From Apodospora peruviana (taxonomy: Eukaryota > Ascomycota > Sordariomycetes > Sordariales > Lasiosphaeriaceae): a stretch of DNA of 64,000 bases. The notes beneath the pieces were generated by a model that saw nothing but the letters and a program-made list of their open reading frames with translations, made no database searches and had not been told where the DNA came from. The number at the start of each line of letters is the position of its first letter. Position 1 is the first letter of the stretch. The position numbers and the translations under genes were made by a program. Where the stretch lies: contig JAUEDM010000004.1 of NCBI GenBank assembly GCA_033439685.1, forward strand, positions 3,844,001-3,908,000, given 5' to 3'. Positions 11,159 to 21,843 of the stretch are shown here, in pieces.

Positions 11159-11941
11159 AACATCAAGTGCCGACCTTTTGGTGTTTGAATTACCGGTTAT
11201 CCCTGTCAGCAAGTCGGGCTAACTTTCAAACGTCTGACGGCAGGAGATCTGTGTAATGCAGGCTACACAAACCCCCGTTTGGAGGTCAGCAAAAACGGAA
11301 TCTACGGATTATCGGTTGATGTGCAAGGGATCGCAAAGGGACCTTACCTGAACATTAGCCTTGGCAAAGGATGATAAGGTTGCATAAGCAATACACGGCC
11401 CGAAGCGTGGCTCTCCAATCACATCCAATCAGATCCTGCCACTTACAAGGTTCCACCGATCCCCCAAACCTAAATCTGTAAGCAGACCAGGGGACAATGT
11501 TTTCCCGCACAAGCTAGCGGACAAAAGCTTTCCCAAAATCTGCCGGCCAATTCGGGTCAAGTATGTCCCGCCCTCAGATGCTCACAAATGTGAAATGTAA
11601 GCGGCTGTCTTGGTGAAACGATAGGGCAGCCAATCGGCAGCGACCTCACCACAGCCGCTCTTTGGTTCCCAGGTCCACCCCAACCATCCAATCTCGACAT
11701 TCTTCATTACTAAGTCGTCCATTATTCAGGTCAGTCATTCAGGGATGGCGGGCATTCGTGCGGCCGAGCTTGCTTGGGCAGTCGCACCAGCAAGGGAGCC
11801 CGACGATTGTCTCGCGGTCGCAGAGTTTCTCCCAGCTCGGGGGACGTGATTATAATGTAGTCCAAGATTAAATGCGTTCTTTAACAGCATGTAAACTCGG
11901 CTGGCTGCACGTCTCCTTAACTATCCCACGTTGGAAAACGC

Positions 11942-11969
11942 CACACACACACACACACACACACACACA
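11942..11969. repeat. (CA)n microsatellite
   Basis: Fourteen uninterrupted AC dinucleotides about 160 bases upstream of the exporter ATG. Confidence 0.9.
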
Positions 11970-12129
11970 TTCATTCACCGAGTGAGTGTGTGCGAAACGA
12001 ATCTGGAGAACAGAGGGACGCTGTCATCACTCAATCCAGTACCCAGTCCCAATTTCCCATTTTCTTCCTTTCTCTCTCCAGTTCATCCTCTGGCTACCTA
12101 CCCTTCTTCCCCTTGGTGATTGAACCAAA

Positions 12130-13854
12130 ATGTCCGAATCAGAGACCACTAACAGCGGCATCGCCGAGAAGGGCGTCTTCAGCCCGGAGACGCGCCAGCC
12201 GGAACACTCACCCTCCCCATCACCGCCGGCCGCCAAGGAGGAATTTGACCCCAGTGCGCTTCACGACAACGTCCGCAAGATCACCGGCCTCCGCTGGTTC
12301 CTCATCTGCGCCGGTCTCTACTGCTCTTGCTTGATCTACGGCCTCGACACCACCATCGCGGCCGACGTCCAGGGCGCCGTCATCGAGACCTTCCAGAATG
12401 TGCCCCAGCTGCCCTGGGTGGGCGCCGGTTTCCCGCTGGGTTCCGTCGCCACCATCATGCCGTACAACGCCCTCTTCGGCAAGTTCAACATGAAGTGGCT
12501 CTACGTCGCCGGCATCGTCATCTTCCAGGCCGGTTCCGCCCTCTGCGGCGCCGCCCCGACCATCGACGCCCTCATCGTCGGCCGCGTCATCGCCGGCGCC
12601 GGCGGCACGGGCATCTACCTCGGCGGTCTGAACCACTTCTCTGCCCTCTGCACCCGCGAGGAGCGCGGCACCTACATCTCGGGCCTCAGCTTCTGCTGGG
12701 GCATCGGGACCATCCTCGGTCCCGTCGTCGGAGGCGGTTTCTCGCAGAGCTCCGCGACGTGGCGGTGGGGGTTCTACATCAACCTCGTCATCGGCGCCGT
12801 GTCGGCGCCCATCTACCTCTTCTGTCTGCCGGTGATCCGCCCATCCAAGGGCGAGCCGATCATGCAGCGCCTGCTCAAGGTCGACTGGGTCGGCGGCATC
12901 ATCAGCTGCGGCATGTGGGTCGCCTTTGCTTTGGCGTTTGTCTCTGCGGGCGGCATCTGGCCGTGGAACGACGGCCGGACCATCGCGACGATTGTCATGT
13001 TCGCGGTTCTTTTTGTGGCGTACGGCATCCAGCAGTACTTCCTCATCTTCACCACCATCGAGGACCGCTCGTTCCCCTTGCACCTGCTCCGCTCGCGCAC
13101 CCAGCTGCTCTGCTACATCGCGACCTCGGCCACCATCACGTGCATGTACGTGACTACGTACTATATCCCCGTCTACTTCCAGTTCGTCAACAACGATTCC
13201 CCGCTCATGGCCGCCGTGCGCTTGCTTCCGCTCCTCTTGCTGTCCATCGCTTTTACTTTGGGGTCAGGCGCAGCGCTGCCTAAGATTAATGTTTATGCGT
13301 CCATCTACCTGGCGTCTGGCATTTTGCTTACCATTGCCGGCGCGTGCTTCTACGCTTTGCTCAAACCGTCCACCGCGGTCGCCAACATTTATGGGTTCAG
13401 CATCCTCATGGGCGCCGGTGTGGGTCTGACGATGCAGATGGGCTACGCCGTTGCGTCTCTGTCGTGCAAGCCCGCCGACGCGCTCAACAGTTTGTCGCTC
13501 CAAAACGTCAGCCAGATCGGCTCGCAGGTCTTGTGTCTGGTCATCGCGGGCCGCGTGTTCCAGTCCGTCGCTGTCGACAGCCTGACGGAAGTGCTGGCCG
13601 GCCAGGGGTTCAGTCTCGCCGACATCCAGAGCATTGTCGCGGGTGCGCAGAGCGTGCTCTTCCAGGAGTTGGAGGGCGATCTGAAGATCGCTGCACTGGG
13701 TGCGGTCACTCACGCGCTGCAGACGACCTTCATTCTGGTTATCGTTGGCGGTGCGCTGGTGGTGGTCTGTGCTGCGTTGATGAAGTGGCAGAAGCTGTTC
13801 CCCGGAGACAAGCCCGCTACTGAGGAGGAGGGTGTTGTTGCTACTGGATTCTAA
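12130..13854 (+). CDS. DHA2-family MFS drug:H+ antiporter
   Basis: Intronless, 574 residues. After a polar N-terminus of about 60 residues come about 14 hydrophobic segments, the count expected for DHA2 (14-TMS) pumps. Visible signatures are DTTIAADVQG in the first helix, RVIAGAGGTGIYLGG in helix 4, and the antiporter motif C as WGIGTILGPVVGGGF in helix 5. Family members export toxic or fungal-made small molecules across the plasma membrane and are frequent in biosynthetic clusters. It is convergent with the P450 at 14366. High GC and open antisense frames reflect codon bias only. Substrate unknown. Confidence 0.92.
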   Translation: MSESETTNSGIAEKGVFSPETRQPEHSPSPSPPAAKEEFDPSALHDNVRKITGLRWFLICAGLYCSCLIYGLDTTIAADVQGAVIETFQNVPQLPWVGAGFPLGSVATIMPYNALFGKFNMKWLYVAGIVIFQAGSALCGAAPTIDALIVGRVIAGAGGTGIYLGGLNHFSALCTREERGTYISGLSFCWGIGTILGPVVGGGFSQSSATWRWGFYINLVIGAVSAPIYLFCLPVIRPSKGEPIMQRLLKVDWVGGIISCGMWVAFALAFVSAGGIWPWNDGRTIATIVMFAVLFVAYGIQQYFLIFTTIEDRSFPLHLLRSRTQLLCYIATSATITCMYVTTYYIPVYFQFVNNDSPLMAAVRLLPLLLLSIAFTLGSGAALPKINVYASIYLASGILLTIAGACFYALLKPSTAVANIYGFSILMGAGVGLTMQMGYAVASLSCKPADALNSLSLQNVSQIGSQVLCLVIAGRVFQSVAVDSLTEVLAGQGFSLADIQSIVAGAQSVLFQELEGDLKIAALGAVTHALQTTFILVIVGGALVVVCAALMKWQKLFPGDKPATEEEGVVATGF

Positions 13855-14365
13855 GGAGGGGAACCAATGTGGTGAGAGCAGTGAGATGCACAAAACGAAG
13901 TTAGTTGAGGGCTGGCATGTGGGAGGTGAAGGGTGGATTTTTGGAGGCGGTAGGTTTGGCCAGGTGTTGTAATAAAGAGCCAGCCCGTAATAAGTGGCAT
14001 ACCCGTTTATACCTGTGATCTCATCACGGCGTCGATGAGTAGATATCCGTGTACATAGCTTCTCTCTCAGATTGATACAGTTTTCATGCCTTTTTTCCAT
14101 GGTTGTGACCGTCGCATTATGTTGAACTCCAAAGTGCCAAGTGCCTGATATCAACACTCCGAGTCGTACGAACACATGAATATAATGGCAGCTAATTAGC
14201 AGGTCAGTACAGAAGAAACAGTAATTGCACAGCATAATTAGGTACCTTGCAGCCACCAATGAAGCGGTGCAAGTGAACGCGAATGTGCAAGAACAATATA
14301 GTTATATGTGATATCGCATGCATTCATACTAGATAGATACAAAACAAGGAAAAACCCTTCGTAAT
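13855..14365. other. Convergent intergenic spacer
   Basis: The 3' flanks of two convergent genes; AT-richer than its neighbours, with no frame or signature of note. Confidence 0.4.
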
Positions 14366-16164
14366 CTAACTGCTCGGACTAGGCCACGTAGTCCGCTTCC
14401 TCGTCTTCATGTACAGATTCCTCGGCCTGATGGTCTGAAACATCGGGTCATACTCGATCGGCTCCGTCTCCCTGTACCGGATAAACTCATACCTAAAAAC
14501 CAGCTGCGCCAGGATGATCTTGACCTCCCGCAGCACGAAGTTGGACGCGATGCACATCCGCGGGCCCATGGCAAAGGGTATGTACGACGACCGGTCCCGG
14601 TTCTTGACCTTCTCCGTGTCCCACCGGTCCGGGTCGAACCGTTGCGGGTTATCCCAGACCTCGCGGTTGTGGTGCAGGTGGTGAATCTCGGGGATCACGA
14701 CCGCGCCTTTGGGGAGACGCATGCCGTTGGGCAGGACCAGGTCCATGCGAGCGGTGCGTGCTGGCTGGAAGGACGTGGTGTGGTGCCGCTGGGTCTCTTT
14801 GACGTATTTGTCGAGGAAGGAAAGCTGCGACAGGAACTTGCCGTCGGACAGGTCGGTGTCCTCTGTCATGCCGCTGTCAACCAACTCCTGGAGGATCCTG
14901 GCTTGGCTGTCGCCGTAGGAAGTTAGACCGTAGAGTAGCCACGAGAGGAGAGCGCTGGTGGTCACGAAGCCTGCTGTGACGGCGACGATGAGCGCCGGCT
15001 TGCGGGTTTCTGCTGGGAGCTTGTTCCCTTTGTTGTCTACGGCGCGGATGAAGAAATCTGATTTGGTCAGTTAGGGGTATTGTCAACATAGGGGATGGGG
15101 ACAGGATCTTACCTGTCAGGTTCTCCGTCTTGAGCGCGGCCTCTTGCAGAGGCACGTCTCCATCCTCTCTTCTAACCTTGGCTTCGGCAATGTGCGCGGC
15201 GACACGCTCACCAACCTCATGCCAGGTATCTCGCAGACGCTTCGGGTCACCAAAGGGGAGGTAGGTGTACCAGTCGCCCCATGAGGTAACCTTTTTGTTC
15301 AGACCGAGCAGCCTGAAGATGGTCTTGACTGTGATGTGGACCGGCGCGTCGGCCGATCTGAAGTGGCCAAAGTCGGCGTCGATGAAGAGCTTGCCCACAA
15401 TCTGCGACGAGAGCTTGAGCATGAGGTCGTACACGTTGAAGGCCTGCTTCGTCCTCTCCAGCTCGTCGAACACCGGGAAGGTAGACCGGACGATATCGAC
15501 GACAGTCCGACAGTGCTTGTCGATGGCCTTGGGTCCCATGGACGGCACCATGAACTTGTGGGCCTCCTTCCAGATGTCGGTGTGGGTGCTGGTCAGGAAG
15601 ACGCCGGCGTGCGGGCTCTTGACTCCGTAGAGCGGGTGAGCCGAGTTGATCTCCTTGGTGAAGAAGGCCGACTCCTTGAAAACGTGGCCCGTGATCTCCG
15701 GGTCATTGGTGTGGTAGACCGTCCGCCCCATGATGGTGGTCTGGAAAAGACTCCCGTAGACCTGGAAGAGCCGTTCATGGTTGCCGATGTGGTCCGGGTA
15801 GACCTCCGTGTGGCTTCCGATGAACGGCAGACCGGACGGGCCGGGCGGGTCGACGACGGCATGGCCATTGACCAGGACGATGATGGGTCTGTGAGACTTC
15901 AGGAGTGAAACCAGATCCTCGCTCACGGTCCCATCAACTGAGAAAGAGAGTTCTACAGCGTTGTGTCAGCCCCTGAAGCTAACTAGGTATGAGACAGAAA
16001 AGTGTGCGCGACATACTACTCGGATCAACGACATTGAACTTGGCTGCTACTGCCTGCTTCAGTTGATGCAGACTACGGAAGCTGCTGGCGGTGCTCAGGG
16101 GAATGGACACCAACTGGGTGTGTTGGGAGTCGCCGGCGAGGAGGAACTGACACGACGAGGACAT
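14366..16164 (-). CDS. Cytochrome P450 with N-terminal ubiquitin/PB1-like extension, no membrane anchor
   Basis: Three exons: 16164-16017, 15952-15113, 15057-14366 (559 residues). P450 landmarks are complete: Pro-rich DPPGPSGLPFIG, I-helix AVTAGFVTTSA (about 354-364), ExxR as ETQR (417-420), the PERF-region FDPDRW, and the heme loop FAMGPRMCI with thiolate Cys498. The canonical Gly after Cys+1 is replaced (CIA rather than CxG). Unlike microsomal P450s there is no N-terminal hydrophobic helix. Instead residues 1-85 (start MSSSCQFLLAGDSQ) alternate strands and a helix, like the small beta-grasp domain that precedes some fungal P450s; this reading is from memory of such proteins. Its oxidation substrate is unknown. 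The cytochrome b5 gene lies just upstream on the same strand. Confidence 0.88.
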
Positions 16165-17917
16165 GATGGATGGGGAAGGGCTCCAGTCTGACGTGGTTGA
16201 GCACACAATGGGGGATTGGATTATTGCAAAAACGCGGAAAAGAATTACGAATCCCAGCAAAACAAACAAAAAACCTGGGGTAAGTATGTGGAACGGGGTC
16301 GGGCTGGTAGCATATATGGCTTGCTCACGTAAAACTGTCCTAGGAAGCTGTCGACACGGATCATCTTTTGGAAAGCTGTGAGGTGCACCACGACACGTAA
16401 CTCGTATCTTGTGGGATAATCGTTAACCCTACAAGCGAGGTATATCGCGATCGAGATGCAATCACCACATCTTGAAGCCATTTTTGGTGTTAGTGTAGAT
16501 TGGCATGACATGTGCAGAAATGTCACGATCGAACTCTAACCGCTTTCTCGGGGATCGAGCCGTACCATACACCAGGTTCGGAGCTATGGCAGGGCGTGTG
16601 CAGATTCAAGATTGCAGGCTGCGTAGTAGCATGCATGCATAAAACGAGGTACTTGGAGATTGTTCGCTTCTTTCAGCCACCGACAGGCTGCATAAGCCCT
16701 AATCCCCCACGAAAATGTCCGGGGAAACGATTTCCCTGCCTTAGTCAACCTAAGCCTGTCAGCCTGCCCGGGAAGGGTTCTGAGGCTCTGAGTAGACGGG
16801 GATGGATGGATGGATGGATGGATGGACTGATATGTGCTATCAAGGTTATCTAGGGAGGGAATCAGATCCTGCGGGTTTCAAAAGGGTCAGAATTCGATCT
16901 GCATGTCAGATTACCTGACTCGGGATGGGTGGAACGCGCAACGCTGCTACATATCTTCATCGCACCCCCACGGCGCAGTCAAATAGGGGTACGGGTTAAG
17001 GGGTTAGGGGGTGTGGGATCAGGGATGTTGTGAATACGTACTATGAAGTAAGTATTAAAGTTGTAATCAGACCCATGAGTAACGGCGCCCAAGTAGCAGG
17101 CTAAAACAAAAGTACCATGGCTGCGGGAATATTCGAGACACCCTGGTCGTTGGCCTGGCCCCGGGACCAGCCGCAATTTCTACATTACGGTAGACTTGTT
17201 ACGGGTTAGGTGTGTAAGATCAGGGATCTATGTCGCAATTCCCACTACCGATGTGACGGCAAGGGATGCCAAGTTTACGGATTGTATATCAGAGAAGCGT
17301 GATTGGAGTCTAAACGGAGGCGCTATTGTTCATTATCCACCCCGTAGACGCATGCCGTCGGCGAATTCATATTGTAAATTATGACTATGGGGAATACGTG
17401 TATAACCCACCGACTGCATTACACCGCTTCTTTCCGTGTCACCATAGCATTGCAGAACCAAGGTTGCGGATGATGGCTGACAGTTGGACAGATACTGTAC
17501 ACACTTTTAAATGTTTCTGGTGCGTCACGACATTCTACGCCGAGTTATGTACCACTCCGCTCATGCAGGCATTCGTTAGCTGCATGGTTCACCAATTGTC
17601 GATCAATTTCCAAGAATATCCAGTTTTGACTTGTGCATTCTCGAAAATCGGGGCACGTGGGTCGGAGTGTAACCGTTGCACTCGCATAGGTTAACTAAAC
17701 TTGTCTATAGTGATAGTGCATGCGCCTAGAAGATGGATCTTGACGGAGGTCCAGACCTGTTACGTTTGGCTGTCCGACCAGGAATGGCCAGCTGAACGGG
17801 CCGCCCGTTCTTTGCCGGTCTCACGTAAGACGGAGAACTCGAGCTGGTTGGGTTTATCCCAGATTAGAACTGACTCTAATTGACTCTGAGATCTGACTAA
17901 GAACCGTAAAGCTAGGA
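16165..17917. other. Intergenic region with simple repeats and telomere-like motifs
   Basis: Contains a (GATG)n tract at 16801-16826 and two G-rich segments, 16986-17012 and 17201-17227, which share the string acgggtta(a)gg and then gatcagggat. No gene recognised; short frames lack signatures. Confidence 0.5.
16801..16826. repeat. (GATG)n tetranucleotide repeat
   Basis: Six and a half uninterrupted gatg units. Confidence 0.9.
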
Positions 17918-18617
17918 CTAGATGGTGATGCGAGCAGGATATTTATCCAGCTTCCCATAGTCGACGTAAATGACCCAGCTGGTGAATATGCCAAACCCCC
18001 ACAGCGATAACAAGAGTACAACCACGGCCGACAGCCACAATGGGTTGTCAGCATTGGGAAACCCCGGTGGCGTCCAGATATCCGATGCCTCACGATCGCG
18101 ATTCAACAGCCACCATCCTGCAGCCACGACAGAGATGACCGCCACCGCCGGAAGGACCCGTGATGACGTGAGCGCTCCTCGCAACGAGCTGCCTTTTTGC
18201 TGCGCCTCTTTCTCCGCTCCCGGTGCTTGCGTGGCCGCCGGTGTAGGGGCGCCGCCGATGACGGGATATACCGCCGGCGGAGCTGCCTCCCCGTAGCCCT
18301 TCAAGCGGCCGACTAGGAGCCCGGGCAAGATGTCCCTAGCTTCCGAAGAATGAGCAGCTTCTTCGAACACGTCGGTTGCGTCCTGAGCTGCCACGTCGAG
18401 GATGAGATCCTTTCCTCCTGGGTGGTCTTCCAGGAACTTGGTAGCGTTGTAGACTGTTGTTGGCGGGTGTTGGTCAGCAATCTGCCGAGTGTTCTGATAA
18501 GGACTGCAGTTAGGGGTGGGAGAGATAATTACCATTTCCGTGCACAACAATCCACACATCCGATTCTGTGTTGTGGAGCTTGATCTCCTCCCAGGAAAGA
18601 ATGCTGTTGGCTGCCAT
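17918..18617 (-). CDS. Cytochrome b5-like heme protein with C-terminal membrane segments
   Basis: Two exons: 18617-18533 and 18453-17918 (206 residues). The b5 fold is complete at residues 1-80: SWEEIKLHNTESDVWIVVHG, then VYNATKFLEDHPGG with the first heme His, and EEAAHSSEARDIL with the second heme His, then GRLKGY. A Pro/Ala linker leads to two hydrophobic segments, about residues 125-145 and 165-190, so the protein is probably anchored in the ER with its heme domain in the cytosol. Such b5 proteins pass electrons to P450s or desaturases. It stands beside one P450 and faces the ammonia-lyase gene divergently, so P450 support is a reasonable inference. Two membrane spans rather than one are unusual for a plain tail-anchored b5. 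Confidence 0.88.
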
Positions 18618-19067
18618 TTTGGTAGAGTTGTGTGTGTGTGCGTGTCTGTCTGGAGGGGACACGGTTGATTTTGTTCAGTCTTTTGTAATTAAAGACCAAG
18701 ATCGGATTTCAAAGTGAGGAATGCGCATGTATGCGCAGATGAGAAGCCCATTACTTGATTTATCCAACTTTTGATAAGTCTGCGGCAGGCAGAAATGCAC
18801 ATACACCACACACACACACACACACAGACAAACACACAACGGACATTCCCGGCGGCCCCACGTAGGCTTTTGCCAATCAACGGCCACTAAGGAGCGTGCG
18901 TGGAGTATGCAACAGCCAAGGAAGTTAGCAACATGCATAAAAGGCCTGCAGGGTTCGAATAAAGAAGGTGCCATTGACATACCTTACATGACTTTGGAAT
19001 CAGGTAGATACATAAAGAATACTTGCAATTATCCGGTCTTGTTGACGGAATCTGCACTTGGTGGGGT

Positions 19068-19094
19068 GGGGGGGGGGGGGGGGGGGGGGGGGGG
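19068..19094 (+). repeat. Homopolymer G27 tract
   Basis: Twenty-seven consecutive G, preceded by gtggggt. Potential G-quadruplex; length is liable to sequencing error. Confidence 0.9.
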
Positions 19095-19944
19095 TCATCA
19101 GGACCGACATCGGGCAACGCTCCAGGATGTCCCTTCTGAAAGATTGTGTCAACATCCAATCCCGCCCACGTGATGTGTGGTTTCTGCCAAGAGGGTTGCG
19201 TTTGCGACACCACACTTTGAAGAGCGAGCCGTGTTGCTTCATTGAAAATATTGCCTTGTGGCGGGTGGTTGGTGGTGGAAAGTGCTGTATTTTGTCGAAA
19301 TAGTTCCCAAAGCTCTTGGCCGACATCTTGGCTTGCATGCCTAATTTGTCTATTCGTCAACACGGACCAGTCGATCGTTGTGACTTTGGTCGGACAGGGG
19401 ACCGAAGGGGACGGAATAATGTCTCAGTTTGACCCCAAAAGGGAATAAGTTCCTCATCATGCAAGGTAATCTTGCGGCGCAGTCGCTGTAAGTTGGACGG
19501 ATTTTCCCCAATCGGCCTATTTCTATTATCGGATTTGGAATTTATCGACATAAAATTGAAAGCCCTCGGAAACGGAGGGCACCAAGACCTTATCTTGACC
19601 TATGTCCTTGTTGGTTAAGCGCTGTGAAGCACGCCGATACGGCGCCCGTAAGGGGCGAAGTCAGCCAAGGGCACGGCAACCTCCGTTATCATTGGCCGTT
19701 TTATTGCGACTATCGAGAGAATGAGACCTCTACTTATCCCTTTCAGTGTACGCAGTACCGGCCTCATTGTTTACGGACGCCCGAGTTATACGCAGTGATC
19801 CAGGGACCAGGTTTGGGGATCCGCAGATCTAGACTGAGAAAAAAAGAGGTAGATACCTACTTGGCTGCCAGGAATGGGAAAGCATAGCCGGAGTCAGTGT
19901 GTTATCCGGCCCGAGGATAGACCTGTCAACTGAAACTAACAGCC

Positions 19945-19956
19945 CTATATATATAT
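19945..19956 (+). promoter_or_regulatory. TATA box of the ammonia-lyase gene
   Basis: An alternating tatatatata stretch lies about 95 bases before the ATG at 20050, in the expected place for a core promoter, followed by a CT-rich leader. Confidence 0.5.
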
Positions 19957-20049
19957 CCAGGTTGCACTTGTGTCCACTGAGTGAGTCCGTCCGATCTCCC
20001 TCTTGATCCCATAAGCTTTCTCTTGAGTTATTCATCTAATATCTTTGAG

Positions 20050-21843
20050 ATGTCTCAGTCACACACGTTTTCAGAGCTGGTGCTAGCCCAAAGGGCACGT
20101 CTAGCTTCCTCGAAGGGCAAAGGCAAGGTGAATGTCGACAGCAAGACGCTTACGATAGCCGATGTGGTTGCCGTTGCACGCCATCTTTCCAAAGTGGTGG
20201 TGACAGACGAGGCCATACAGGCTATCAACGAGTGCAGCAACATCATCAAGGACCAGCTGGCCCGGGGTGAAGTCATCTATGGCGTCAACACCGGGTTCGG
20301 CGGCAGCGCCGATCAGAGATCAAATGCCGTCAACACGCTTCAACAGCGGCTGTTCACGCTCTTGATGGCTGGGATTACCAGCACTGGCAACACTGACCTC
20401 AACGTCAGCGTCGGCACAACCACCATGCCGGAATCGTGGGTCCGCGCGTCCATGCTGGTCCGGCTCAACTCGCTGGCGGCTGGTGCGTCCGGAGTCCGGA
20501 TTCAAATCACAAACCGGCTCTCTGACTTGCTGAATCACGACATCGTGCCTTTGGTGCCGATCCGTGGCAGCATCTCGGCGTCAGGCGACCTGGGGCCTCT
20601 ATCCTACATTGGCGGAGTGGTGCAGGGCAAGAAATACGCCGCTGCATTTGTCGGAACCCGAGGCAAGGACCGTACTCTCGTGAGAGCAGATGTCGCGCTC
20701 AAGCGTGCGAAGCTCCCACAGCTCAATGTCGAGGCCAAGGAAGGCCTGGCCATCGTCAACGGCACGGCCGTCTCAGCAGGAGTTGCCGCGCTCGCGGCTT
20801 ACGAATGCACCAACCTCGCAATCCTGGCACAAGTCCTCACCGCCATGACCGTCGAAGCATTGTCCGGAACCGACGAGAGCTTCGACCCATTTATCGCCTC
20901 GATACGGCCGCATCCAGGCCAAATCGACAGCGCGCGGATCTTGTTCCGCTTCCTATCCGGTTCCCAGATCGTCAACAGCGACAAATACCTTGCCCACGGG
21001 ACCCTCCGGCAGGACCGCTACTCAGTCCGTACCGCCTCCCAATGGATCGGTCCGGTACTCGAAGACTTCCAGCTCGCGTACACCCAGATCTCGACCGAGC
21101 TCAACAGCGTCACTGACAACCCGCTGATCGACCGCAAAAACGGCAAGATCCTGCACGGCGGCAACTTCCAGGCCAAAGCGGTGACCTCTGCCGTCGAGAA
21201 ACTCCGGCAGGGCCTCCAGTCCATGGGAAGAATGCTCTTCTCTCAGTGCACCGAACTGATCAACCCGGCCACGAACCGCGGGTTGCCGCCAAATCTTGTG
21301 GCCGACGACCCGGCGACCAGCTTCCTGTTCAAAGGAACGGACATCATGGTCGCCGCGCTGACGAGCGAGCTCGGCTTCTTGGCCAACCCGGTCGGCACCC
21401 ACGTTCAGACGGCCGAGATGGGCAACCAGGGCATCAATTCCCTCGCCTTGATCTCGGCACGGTATACCCTGAAGGCGGTCGACACGTTTTCGCAGCTCGC
21501 GGCAGCTCACCTGGTGGCCGTGTGCCAGGCCGTCGACCTGCGCGTGCGATCCAAGGCATCCGATCCCACAAGCGTCGTCCAGCCCAACGCCAGCCCCTCT
21601 TTGGGACTGGCAGCTAAGAAGGTATATGACTTTGTGCGAGGCGAGCTCAAAGTCCCCTTCATTACCGAGGCCCTGGTCTCGGGGGACGCGGAAACGGGTT
21701 CTGACAAGATCGTCTCACCGTCGGTCGGCCACTACACCACGATTGTCTACGACGCAATCCGTTCCGGGAGGTTATACGACGTGGCAATAGATTGCGTCGA
21801 GGCGGCTCAGGGTGGTGATGTTAGAATACGCAGTCAGTTGTGA
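20050..21843 (+). CDS. MIO-type aromatic amino acid ammonia-lyase (PAL-like)
   Basis: Intronless, 597 residues from the ATG at 20050; the open frame to 19981 starts without ATG. The MIO prosthetic group forms from Ala177-Ser178-Gly179 in GSISASGDLGPLSYIG. The catalytic Tyr77 sits in VIYGVNTGFGGSADQR. Also present are VRLNSLAAGASGVR, SVTDNPLI, and the fungal-type AEMGNQGINSLALISAR, like the AEMANQ form of basidiomycete PAL rather than the plant EQHNQD. These mark a PAL/TAL-type enzyme that removes ammonia from an aromatic amino acid to give an aryl acrylate, or an aminomutase of the same fold. The selectivity position, Phe in plant PAL and His in TAL, is Leu104 here. The protein is about 100 residues shorter than yeast or plant PAL, lacking most of the C-terminal shielding region. 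Likely cytosolic tetramer. Confidence 0.9.
   Translation: MSQSHTFSELVLAQRARLASSKGKGKVNVDSKTLTIADVVAVARHLSKVVVTDEAIQAINECSNIIKDQLARGEVIYGVNTGFGGSADQRSNAVNTLQQRLFTLLMAGITSTGNTDLNVSVGTTTMPESWVRASMLVRLNSLAAGASGVRIQITNRLSDLLNHDIVPLVPIRGSISASGDLGPLSYIGGVVQGKKYAAAFVGTRGKDRTLVRADVALKRAKLPQLNVEAKEGLAIVNGTAVSAGVAALAAYECTNLAILAQVLTAMTVEALSGTDESFDPFIASIRPHPGQIDSARILFRFLSGSQIVNSDKYLAHGTLRQDRYSVRTASQWIGPVLEDFQLAYTQISTELNSVTDNPLIDRKNGKILHGGNFQAKAVTSAVEKLRQGLQSMGRMLFSQCTELINPATNRGLPPNLVADDPATSFLFKGTDIMVAALTSELGFLANPVGTHVQTAEMGNQGINSLALISARYTLKAVDTFSQLAAAHLVAVCQAVDLRVRSKASDPTSVVQPNASPSLGLAAKKVYDFVRGELKVPFITEALVSGDAETGSDKIVSPSVGHYTTIVYDAIRSGRLYDVAIDCVEAAQGGDVRIRSQL

Larger units (their letters stand above)
10761..12129. 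other. Intergenic region upstream of the MFS exporter
   Basis: Holds a T21 run at 10881-10901, the imperfect direct repeat at 11000-11158, and a (CA)n microsatellite at 11942-11969. CT-rich sequence just before 12130 looks like a 5' leader. No gene recognised. Confidence 0.5.
18618..20049. other. Divergent intergenic region between cytochrome b5 and ammonia-lyase genes
   Basis: Carries a (CA)n tract at about 18805-18826 and an uninterrupted run of 27 G at 19068-19094, which makes an antisense frame appear to encode polyproline. The lyase promoter TATA lies at its right end. Confidence 0.6.

Noticed and set aside
12220..13083. Minus-strand frame of 287 codons opposite the DHA2 exporter
   Set aside because: Acidic low-complexity shadow caused by third-position GC bias; the plus-strand transporter explains the region fully.
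18887..19363. Minus-strand frame with a polyproline run
   Set aside because: The prolines come only from the G27 homopolymer; flanks have no coding character.
19981..20049. Longer start for the ammonia-lyase
   Set aside because: The upstream in-frame codons begin with GTG, not ATG, and overlap the CT-rich leader just after the TATA box.
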